From Flavobacteriaceae bacterium (GTDB lineage: Bacteria; Bacteroidota; Bacteroidia; Flavobacteriales; Flavobacteriaceae), in the NCBI GenBank assembly GCA_949507465.1, contig CATEMS010000046.1, positions 1-8,465 on the forward strand: 8,465 nucleotides of DNA, read 5' to 3'. The translations under genes and the position numbers were made by a program. Within the stretch, counting starts at the first letter, position 1; every line of letters starts with the position of its first letter. Of the stretch, positions 1-6,517 are shown piece after piece. Below the pieces are notes generated by a model. It was not told the DNA's origin. It did not search any database and saw only the letters and a list, made by a program, of their open reading frames with translations.

Positions 1-1467
1 CAAAAACGATTGTATGATTTAATTTGGAAGCGAACCCTCGCCTCGCAGATGAGTGATGCACAATTAGAGCGAACCAACGTTAAAATTGCAATTTCTTCAT
101 CTGAACAAGTAAAAGAACAGTTTACCGCAAACGGAGAGATGATCAAGTTCGACGGATTTTTAAAAGTATACCTTGAGGGCGTTGATAATGACGAGCAAGA
201 ACAGGAAGGAATGCTACCAAAATTGGTAAAAGCAGATCCCTTAGACGCTCATTACATAACCGCCACAGAACGATTTACAAGACCACCATACCGTTTCACG
301 GAGGCTTCCTTGGTAAAACAATTAGAGGAGCTGGGTATCGGAAGACCCTCTACCTATGCGCCAACTATTTCTACCATCATAAACAGAAAATACATTGAAA
401 AAGGAACAGTGGAAGGAGTAGAAAGAAAGTATCTCCAACTTACTTTAGCAAATCAAGAGTTGCAAAATCATACCCTGTTAGAGACCATTGGGAGTGATAA
501 AGGAAAACTAGTGCCAACAGACATAGGCATGATTGTTAATGATTTTCTAGTGGCGCACTTTTCTGCGGTATTAGATTTTAACTTTACGGCCAAAGTAGAG
601 CAGGATTTTGATGACATTGCAGATGGTAAAGAAGATTGGAGGCAAATGCTCAAGGAATTTTACGGTAAGTTTCATCCAACGGTTGAGCATGTAAAAGAAA
701 ATGCAGAGAGAGAGAGTGGAGAACGTATTTTAGGAAAAGATCCTGAAAGTGGCAAAACTGTTTTGGTGCGTTTAGGGAAGTTTGGACCCATGGCTCAAAT
801 TGGCGCTCCAGATGATGAACAGAAAAAATTTGCAAGCCTTCGTCCAGACCAGCAATTGCATTTGGTAACTTTTGAGCAGGTAATAGATTTGTTTAAACTC
901 CCAAAAAACCTAGGTGATTATCAAGACCAGCAGGTAGATGTCAACAACGGTCGTTTTGGACCCTACGTAAGATATGGAAAAATGTTTGTCTCTCTTCCAA
1001 AAGGGATGGATCCACTCGATGTAGATATGGATTTTGCAATTCAGCTTATTGAAGAAAAGAAAAAAGCGGATGCTCCAGTATATGTATATGAAGACTTACC
1101 TGTTCAAAAAGGAACGGGTCGTTTTGGTCCATTTATCAAGTGGAATAACATGTTTATCAATGTCAACAAAAAGTATGACTTTGATTCCCTTAGTGATGCA
1201 GATATTATTGAATTAATAGAAACTAAAAAGCAAAAGGAGATTGATAAGCTTATCCACAATTGGGAAGAGCAAGGGATTCGTTTAGAAAAAGCAAGGTGGG
1301 GACGTTTTCACCTTTTAAAAGGGAAAACAAAAATTGAATTACCAAAAACAACAAAAGCAGAACAAATGACCTTGGAAGATGCCCAGGCCATTTTAGAGAA
1401 AAATGCACCCAAGAAAAAGAAGAAAAAAGCGCCAACAAAAAAGAAGGCCTCTTTAAAGAAAAAATAA
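1..1467 (+). CDS. topA: DNA topoisomerase I (type IA), C-terminal part, 5' truncated by window edge
   Basis: This is the last 488 codons of a type IA topoisomerase, which relaxes negatively supercoiled DNA through a transient 5'-phosphotyrosine strand break. The frame is open to base 1, so the gene begins outside the window; the TOPRIM domain and the catalytic tyrosine are not included. The fragment opens with the family motif YDLIWKRTLASQM. The typical EELGIGRPSTYAP block lies at about fragment residues 109-121, and the FTAKVEQDFDDIADGKEDW block at about 195-213. After these come glycine-rich topoisomerase C-terminal repeats (Toprim_Crpt type): GKFGPMAQIG near 260, GRFGPYVRYG near 318, GRFGPFIKW near 373 and a divergent GRFHLLKG near 434. 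The protein ends in a lysine-rich tail (about 471-488). There are no cysteines in the fragment, hence no zinc ribbons of the E. coli kind. The identity is secure. The next gene starts 25 bp downstream with no terminator between them. Confidence 0.96.
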   Translation, partial: QKRLYDLIWKRTLASQMSDAQLERTNVKIAISSSEQVKEQFTANGEMIKFDGFLKVYLEGVDNDEQEQEGMLPKLVKADPLDAHYITATERFTRPPYRFTEASLVKQLEELGIGRPSTYAPTISTIINRKYIEKGTVEGVERKYLQLTLANQELQNHTLLETIGSDKGKLVPTDIGMIVNDFLVAHFSAVLDFNFTAKVEQDFDDIADGKEDWRQMLKEFYGKFHPTVEHVKENAERESGERILGKDPESGKTVLVRLGKFGPMAQIGAPDDEQKKFASLRPDQQLHLVTFEQVIDLFKLPKNLGDYQDQQVDVNNGRFGPYVRYGKMFVSLPKGMDPLDVDMDFAIQLIEEKKKADAPVYVYEDLPVQKGTGRFGPFIKWNNMFINVNKKYDFDSLSDADIIELIETKKQKEIDKLIHNWEEQGIRLEKARWGRFHLLKGKTKIELPKTTKAEQMTLEDAQAILEKNAPKKKKKKAPTKKKASLKKK

Positions 1468-1492
1468 CCGCACACCACAATAATTATATTTT

Positions 1493-2656
1493 TTGATAGA
1501 ATTTCTTACACCAGTTTCTAAGGCTATTATTGCGCACCGTGAGTTGCTCCCTAAGGGCACTATTGGCAAGCAATTATCTGTGCACACAAGCCACGAGGAA
1601 TTTCCAGATTTAACCAATGTTAAGGTTGCTGTTTTTGGATGTAAAGAAAACAGACGTGATGTTAATTATATGGGGCTTGACATTCATTTTGACACACTTA
1701 GAATGGCCTTTTATAGCCTGTTTCCTGGAAACTGGAAACATACCATGGTAGATCTTGGTGATATAGAAAAAGGAGACCGCATAGAGGATTCATATTTTGC
1801 CCTTAAAACAGTCACTGCCTCCCTTCTTAAAAAAAACATTATTCCTATTATAATAGGGGGTAGCCAAGATGTATTGTACGCTCAATATCGCGCCTACGAC
1901 TCTATTGTTTCTATGATCAATATGGTGAACATTGATACCAGATTTGATTTAGGAGATGCAGAGGCAGCCATTAACAATAAATCTTATGTCGGAAAAATTA
2001 TTGTTGACAAACCCTACAACTTATTTAACTACTCTGTAGTTGGTTATCAATCATTTTTTAATCCTCCCCAGGAGATTGCCCTTATGGAGGCCCTTTATTT
2101 TGATGCCCACAGACTAGGGGTTGTTACCCAAGAAATTAAAGATGTAGAGCCTATATTTAGAAATGCAGATTTGGTTACTTTGGATGTTTCTTCCATAAAA
2201 AGTTCTGAGCTAGGAATCTATACCAACGAGAATCCAAATGGCTTTGACGGCAGGGAGATTTGTGCTATCTCCAGATATGCAGGAATTAGCGGTAGAGTAA
2301 GTTCTTTTTCCTTATTTGAAATGACAGATCTCACAAACTCTAGATCAGGAGCTATGCTTCTTGCTCAAGTAATATGGTATTTCATTGAGGGTGTCAACTT
2401 CAGGGTTTCTGATGATGATTTTAAAGATCAAAAAAGCTACACAACATACAAAGTACCAATAGATGACGATATTTTAATATTTAAAAAAAGCAACAAGACC
2501 GGAAGATGGTGGATTGAATTGCCTTTTATTTCAAATATTAATAATAAATTGAAATCATCAACGTTATTACCATGCACCTATGGCGAATATTTGAGTGCAA
2601 CAAATCAGGAAATACCTGAAAGGTGGCTTAAAGCCCGCCGAAAAAATGAAGTTTGA
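1493..2656 (+). CDS. Arginase/formimidoylglutamase-fold protein with degenerate metal site
   Basis: This 387-residue protein belongs to the ureohydrolase (arginase, agmatinase, formimidoylglutamase) superfamily and would normally be named formimidoylglutamase. The fold landmarks are visible but altered. The GGDHS motif reads GGSQD (122-126), the DAHxD motif reads DTRFD (148-152), and the DxDxxDP motif reads DVSSIKS (231-237). At least three ligands of the usual dinuclear manganese site, two His and one Asp, are therefore replaced by Gln, Arg and Ser. A glutamate matching the substrate-side Glu survives (E276, FEMTD). After the fold, about 90 residues (from about 300) form a tail ending EIPERWLKARRK. 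The start is TTG: an in-frame TAA lies at 1481-1483 and the next in-frame Met is codon 60, which would remove the first strand. It lies 25 bp after topA and 111 bp before gldK. My recollection is that close relatives with the same changes occupy this place in other Flavobacteriia. Catalysis is doubtful and the function is unknown. Confidence 0.8.
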   Translation: MIEFLTPVSKAIIAHRELLPKGTIGKQLSVHTSHEEFPDLTNVKVAVFGCKENRRDVNYMGLDIHFDTLRMAFYSLFPGNWKHTMVDLGDIEKGDRIEDSYFALKTVTASLLKKNIIPIIIGGSQDVLYAQYRAYDSIVSMINMVNIDTRFDLGDAEAAINNKSYVGKIIVDKPYNLFNYSVVGYQSFFNPPQEIALMEALYFDAHRLGVVTQEIKDVEPIFRNADLVTLDVSSIKSSELGIYTNENPNGFDGREICAISRYAGISGRVSSFSLFEMTDLTNSRSGAMLLAQVIWYFIEGVNFRVSDDDFKDQKSYTTYKVPIDDDILIFKKSNKTGRWWIELPFISNINNKLKSSTLLPCTYGEYLSATNQEIPERWLKARRKNEV

Positions 2657-2701
2657 TCAATTAAAATTGAATTATTTAGTGTCAAGTGTTTTTTAGGAAA
2701 A

Positions 2702-2735
2702 TTGTTGTTTTTTTTAAAATATATCGATAGGTTTA
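2702..2735 (+). promoter_or_regulatory. Candidate Bacteroidetes-type promoter for gldKLMN
   Basis: TTGTTG at 2702-2707 is followed after 20 nt by TAGGTTTA at 2728-2735. This fits the Bacteroidetes primary sigma consensus (TTG, about 19-21 nt, TAnnTTTG) except for a final A. Transcription would begin near 2741-2743, leaving a leader of about 25 nt before the gldK ATG at 2768. An inverted repeat (TCAAGTGT at 2682-2689, ACACTTGA at 2737-2744) brackets the element. This is a pattern match only; no start site is known. Confidence 0.55.
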
Positions 2736-2767
2736 CACACTTGAAATTAGAATTTAACCTAGTACCT

Positions 2768-4147
2768 ATGAAAAAGTTTATTGCATTGGCTGCAATAGTA
2801 GCCTTAATGTCAAGTTGTAACTCTGGAGATAGAGGAGAACTTGTTGGAGCAAAAGGTAAAAAATGGCTCCCAGAGAAACCCTATGGAATGTCTCTTATCC
2901 CAGGTGGTTCCTTTGTTATGGGTAAATCTGGAGATGATTTTGTGTCCGTTGGTGACGCTCCAACAAAAACAGTTACAGTTCGTTCTTTTTACATGGACGA
3001 GACAGAAATAACCAATTCAGAATACCGCCAATTTGTAGAGTGGGTTAGAGACTCAACTGTGCGTTTAAGATTGGCCATCCTAGCAGATGAGTTAGGAGAA
3101 ACACCAGGCGATGGAGAATCTGGCATTGGCGATTATGCATTTGTGGATAACGAAGAAGAAGAAAAATCACCTTATGACCAATACATGGAAGATAATTACT
3201 ATGGAATGGGAGAGGATTTTTATGCAGGTAGAAAAATCAACAACGACATAGACATTATTTGGGACACGGCTGAGTATCCTGATGAATATTACGTGGAGGT
3301 CATGGATAGTATGTATCTACCTATGGAAGAATCATACAATGGGCAACGCACTTTGGATGTCTCTAAGCTTAATTTTCAATATACTTATATGGATATTGGA
3401 TCAGCGGCAAAAGACAAAACAAGCAAAAGAAAAGATTTCATAAAAAAAGAAAGTTTAAATATTTATCCAGACACCACTGTTTGGATCAGAGACTTTAACT
3501 ACTCCTACAACGAACCCATGCACAATGACTATTTTTGGCATGAGGCATACTCAGACTATCCTGTAGTTGGGGTTACTTGGAAACAAGCCAAGGCATTTGC
3601 TGCTTGGAGAACTTTGTACAAAAACGCAAATCAGAAAAAAAGAAACCGTGAGAATGTAAATTCATTTCGCCTTCCCAGTGAGGCAGAATGGGAGTATGCT
3701 GCTCGTGGCGGTATCCAAGGAGGAGACTTCCCATGGGGAGGTCCTTACCTAAAAAATGACAGAGGTTGTTTCTTGGCAAACTTCAAACCCCTTCGTGGAG
3801 ATTATGCGGCAGATCAGGCGCTTTACACAGTGGAGGCCAATTCATATGAGCCCAATGATTATAACCTCTACAATATGGCCGGCAATGTAGCCGAATGGGT
3901 AGATAGTTCTTACGAGGCTGCGTCTTATGATTACAACTCAACGATGAACCCTCTGGTAAATGACCCAACCAATAAGCGTAAGGTAACTCGTGGCGGGTCA
4001 TGGAAAGATGTGGCTTATTTTCTAGAGGTTAGTTCTAGAAACTATGAGTATGCAGATTCTGCAAGAAGCTACATTGGTTTTAGAACCGTACAAGATTACA
4101 TGGGAACAGATATTACTTTAAATCAAAACTTCGGTGACGCGAGATAA
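2768..4147 (+). CDS. gldK: GldK, T9SS/gliding outer-membrane ring lipoprotein
   Basis: GldK (PorK in Porphyromonas) forms, with GldN, the large periplasmic ring under the outer membrane that the T9SS motor engages. The 459-residue product starts with a lipoprotein signal, MKKFIALAAIVALMSSC, with Cys17 as the lipidation site. I chose ATG 2768 because it gives this signal; the in-frame TTG at 2702 lies inside the presumed promoter. The rest has the formylglycine-generating-enzyme/SUMF1 fold: IPGGSFVMG (44-52), FRLPSEAEWEYAARGG (300-315), YNLYNMAGNVAEW (365-377), VTRGGSW (406-412) and IGFRTVQ (436-442). The stretch after GGSW has no cysteine, so the copper-binding pair of true sulfatase-activating enzymes is absent, as expected of a structural protein. 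A long acidic, tyrosine-rich insertion (about 105-190) interrupts the fold. Apart from Cys17, the only cysteine is Cys334. The base at -3 is C rather than A, so initiation may be weaker than for gldL and gldM. Confidence 0.97.
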   Translation: MKKFIALAAIVALMSSCNSGDRGELVGAKGKKWLPEKPYGMSLIPGGSFVMGKSGDDFVSVGDAPTKTVTVRSFYMDETEITNSEYRQFVEWVRDSTVRLRLAILADELGETPGDGESGIGDYAFVDNEEEEKSPYDQYMEDNYYGMGEDFYAGRKINNDIDIIWDTAEYPDEYYVEVMDSMYLPMEESYNGQRTLDVSKLNFQYTYMDIGSAAKDKTSKRKDFIKKESLNIYPDTTVWIRDFNYSYNEPMHNDYFWHEAYSDYPVVGVTWKQAKAFAAWRTLYKNANQKKRNRENVNSFRLPSEAEWEYAARGGIQGGDFPWGGPYLKNDRGCFLANFKPLRGDYAADQALYTVEANSYEPNDYNLYNMAGNVAEWVDSSYEAASYDYNSTMNPLVNDPTNKRKVTRGGSWKDVAYFLEVSSRNYEYADSARSYIGFRTVQDYMGTDITLNQNFGDAR

Positions 4148-4186
4148 AACGTCATAACTAAACCTAAACTCAACTACTTAAACTAA

Positions 4187-4199
4187 AAAAAAAATTATG
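4187..4199 (+). promoter_or_regulatory. A-rich translation-initiation leader of gldL
   Basis: A run of A residues ending in AAAATT directly precedes the gldL ATG, with A at -3 and -6 and no Shine-Dalgarno purine motif. Flavobacterial ribosomes sequester their anti-Shine-Dalgarno sequence and favour A at such positions. The leader of gldM (4863-4878) has the same AAAATTATGGCA core, which suggests similarly efficient translation of the two motor subunits. Confidence 0.5.
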
Positions 4200-4835
4200 G
4201 CACAGTCAAAGTCAACAAAAAAATTATTTAACATGGCCTATGGCCTTGGAGCATCGATTGTAATTATTGGAGCATTATTTAAAATTCTTCACTGGGACTT
4301 TGGTTTTCCATTTGATGGAAATACACTGTTAACAGTAGGTCTTGTTACCGAGGCGATTATTTTTGCTATCTCTGCTTTTGAGCCTATAGATGACGATTTA
4401 GACTGGTCTTTGGTATATCCTGAATTAGCAGGAGGAGCTGCCTCAGGTGGTAAAGCAGAATCTCCAGAGGGTCTGTTGTCTAAAAAATTAGATCAGATGT
4501 TAAAAGAGGCGCGCATCGATGGAGAATTAATTACAAGTCTTTCTTCTAGTATTTCTTCTTTTGAAGCTGCTGCAAAAGGAATGGCTCCAACTGCAGATGG
4601 TATGAACGCTACCAAAAAGTATAGCGAGGAAATGGCAATGGCTGCGGCACAAATGGAATCTTTAAATAGTTTGTACAAAGTACAGGTAGAGTCTACATCA
4701 CGTCAAGCTGAGGTTAATGAGCGTGTTGCAGAAAATGCAGAACAATTAAAGGCACAAATGGAGCACTTAACAACAAGTCTTTCTTCATTAAATGGAGTAT
4801 ATGGCGGTATGTTATCAGCAATGAGCGGAAAATAA
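4197..4835 (+). CDS. gldL: GldL, inner-membrane proton-channel component of the T9SS motor
   Basis: GldL forms a pentameric inner-membrane ring around the paired GldM helices and uses the proton gradient to drive secretion and gliding. The 212-residue protein has two membrane helices near the N-terminus (about 12-31 and 43-61), followed by a long soluble region that should be cytoplasmic. The family's membrane-embedded charged residues are visible: K29 in helix 1 and E52 in helix 2 (GLVTEAIIFA), with E62 at the helix end. These correspond to K27, E49 and E59 of Flavobacterium johnsoniae GldL, where E49 is the key motor residue. The C-terminal half carries the conserved block MAAAQMESLNSLYKVQ (148-163) and the ending YGGMLSAMS. 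The ATG at 4197 follows an A-tract with A at -3 and -6, the initiation context favoured in Bacteroidetes. It starts 49 bp after gldK, consistent with an operon. Confidence 0.97.
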   Translation: MAQSKSTKKLFNMAYGLGASIVIIGALFKILHWDFGFPFDGNTLLTVGLVTEAIIFAISAFEPIDDDLDWSLVYPELAGGAASGGKAESPEGLLSKKLDQMLKEARIDGELITSLSSSISSFEAAAKGMAPTADGMNATKKYSEEMAMAAAQMESLNSLYKVQVESTSRQAEVNERVAENAEQLKAQMEHLTTSLSSLNGVYGGMLSAMSGK

Positions 4836-4862
4836 TCATAGTTTTCACTAAATAGAAAAAAT

Positions 4863-4878
4863 TTAAAATAAAATTATG
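4863..4878 (+). promoter_or_regulatory. A-rich translation-initiation leader of gldM
   Basis: TTAAAATAAAATT precedes the gldM ATG and places A at -3 and -6. No Shine-Dalgarno motif is seen. The 12 bases AAAATTATGGCA are shared with the gldL start, while gldK and gldN have C at -3. Confidence 0.5.
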
Positions 4879-6435
4879 GCAGGAGGAAAACAAACCCCTA
4901 GACAGAAGATGATTAACCTTATGTATTTGGTATTCATCGCGATGTTGGCATTAAACATGTCAAAAGAAGTGTTGTCTGCATTTGGATCAATAAATGAAAA
5001 ATTAGACCGTGCAAATTCAAGTTATGCGTCTAAAAACTCTTTAGCTTTAGCTGAAATTTCAAAAAAAGCTGATGAAAACGATAAGTTTAAGGCAGCAGCA
5101 GAAACTGCAAATGCTGCAGATCAGCTATCAAAAACTTACAACGATTACATTGCATTACAAAAAGAGTTGCTATTATCAGAGGTAGAAGATAATACAGACT
5201 ATGAAACTATGGATCAATCTGCTTTTTTAGATGCACTGTATTATGAAGGTGGAAATTTAACTGAAGCAGGTCAAGAGTTTTTAAATCAAATGGATACCTA
5301 CAAAAACGGTATGCTAACCTTACTTGGAGATTCCAATCCAACCTTATCAGCCCAAATTGAGGTTGATTTTAGCTCTGCTGATATTACTGGTGATGATGGA
5401 ATAACAAAAGATTACATAAGCTACAACTATGTTGCTTTTCCTTTGGTTTCTTCATTAACAAAAATGACTCAAATCCAAAACGATATTAAATCTGTGGAGA
5501 ATGAGTTGTTATCAAGCTTGCTGTCAGGAAATCTAAAGGCACTTGCGAAAATGGATAATTATGAGACTGTGATGACTACCTCAAAAGGGGCTTACTACAC
5601 AGGATCTACCTTTGATGGTATGTTGTCTTTGGGACGTGTGGATGCTTCAACAAAACCAGCTAGGGTTGAACTAAAAATAGACGGTAAAGACGTCAAAGAA
5701 GATCAATACGAATTTGATGGTGGTAGAGTCGTTTTAAAAGTAGGCACTGGCGGTGTTGGAGATCACAAAATCTCCGGAAAACTAATTTACTTGCAAGATG
5801 GTAATGAGGTTGAGGTACTTGTAGATAAAAAATTCACAACCATCAACAAGCCAAATGCAGCAACAATTGCAGCAGATAAAATGAACGTTGTCTACCGTGG
5901 GGTATCTAACCCAATGACCATCACATTTGCAGGTATTCAAGATAATAAAATTAGAGCTAGCGCTTCTGGTTTATCTAAAGTGAAAGGAAGTTCTTATATG
6001 ATGAACCCAGGAACGGGTAGAGAAGTTACCATTAATGTTTCGGGTACACTTCCAGATGGAGACCCAGTAAGAGATAGTGCAACTTTCCGTATCAAAGACA
6101 TTCCACGCCCAACAGGTACTATTCGTGGTGAAGACGGAGATGGAGGTTGTGTTAGAATGCAACGCCAAGGACTTCAAAAATCAAGTATTGGAGCAGCATT
6201 GCAAGATTTTGATTTTGATTTGAAGTTAAATGTTACTGGATTTAGCTTTAAAGTGAGTGGTCAGCCAACAATTAAAGTAAACGGTAGGAAATTAAACACG
6301 CAAGCCACTAATGCACTAAAAAGAGCAAAGCGTGGTGAGACCCTACAAATTTTTGACATCACCGCAAATATTGCTGGAAACAGCGGATACAAATTGAAGA
6401 AGATTTCTCCAATCTGTGTTGAGTTAACAAACTAA
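4876..6435 (+). CDS. gldM: GldM, periplasm-spanning shaft of the T9SS motor
   Basis: GldM (PorM) is a dimeric single-pass inner-membrane protein whose periplasmic domains transmit motor movement to the GldK/GldN ring. The 519-residue product opens with the near-invariant cytoplasmic leader MAGGKQTPRQK and a membrane helix at about 13-33 (INLMYLVFIAMLALN). Arg9 is present, equivalent to the residue placed close to the GldL channel glutamate in the F. johnsoniae structure. Residues of about 35-225 are predicted helical (domain D1), and the rest is beta-rich with PxxATI-like linkers (NKPNAATIAADKMNVVYRGVSNP at 324-346), consistent with D2-D4. The C-terminus ends YKLKKISPICVELTN, typical of the family. 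Only two cysteines occur, C425 and C514, both in the last domain. The start lies 40 bp after gldL behind an A-rich leader nearly identical to that of gldL. Confidence 0.97.
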   Translation: MAGGKQTPRQKMINLMYLVFIAMLALNMSKEVLSAFGSINEKLDRANSSYASKNSLALAEISKKADENDKFKAAAETANAADQLSKTYNDYIALQKELLLSEVEDNTDYETMDQSAFLDALYYEGGNLTEAGQEFLNQMDTYKNGMLTLLGDSNPTLSAQIEVDFSSADITGDDGITKDYISYNYVAFPLVSSLTKMTQIQNDIKSVENELLSSLLSGNLKALAKMDNYETVMTTSKGAYYTGSTFDGMLSLGRVDASTKPARVELKIDGKDVKEDQYEFDGGRVVLKVGTGGVGDHKISGKLIYLQDGNEVEVLVDKKFTTINKPNAATIAADKMNVVYRGVSNPMTITFAGIQDNKIRASASGLSKVKGSSYMMNPGTGREVTINVSGTLPDGDPVRDSATFRIKDIPRPTGTIRGEDGDGGCVRMQRQGLQKSSIGAALQDFDFDLKLNVTGFSFKVSGQPTIKVNGRKLNTQATNALKRAKRGETLQIFDITANIAGNSGYKLKKISPICVELTN

Positions 6436-6517
6436 GGATTATAATAATCACGCTTGATGTTCGTTATTTTTAATGTCAAGTCTATGTATTACAATTACTT
6501 TTTTAATAAATAAACCA

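Noticed and set aside
468..835. Reverse-strand and alternative-frame open stretches inside topA, gldK, gldL and gldM
   Set aside because: They are short, lack recognisable domains and lie wholly inside strongly supported genes; composition is that of shadow frames.
2657..2670. TCAATT-AA-AATTGA palindrome just after the ureohydrolase-like gene, as a terminator
   Set aside because: The stem is entirely AT-rich except one pair and is not followed directly by a T-run; too weak to call.
2702..2767. In-frame TTG at 2702 as the gldK start
   Set aside because: It adds 22 residues before a clean lipoprotein signal and lies in the promoter candidate; ATG 2768 is far more likely.
6470..6481. Twelve bases (TTAATGTCAAGT) shared between the gldM-gldN gap and the gldK signal-peptide region (2804-2815)
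   Set aside because: A 12-base match is expected by chance in an AT-rich window of this size, and one copy is coding for the lipobox.
6454..6491. Possible internal promoter before gldN (TATTTTTA at 6465-6472)
   Set aside because: No TTG partner at suitable spacing; gldN is more simply read from the gldK promoter.
6473..6517. ATG 6473 as the gldN start
   Set aside because: It would place 15 extra residues before a standard signal peptide; ATG 6518 fits the family.
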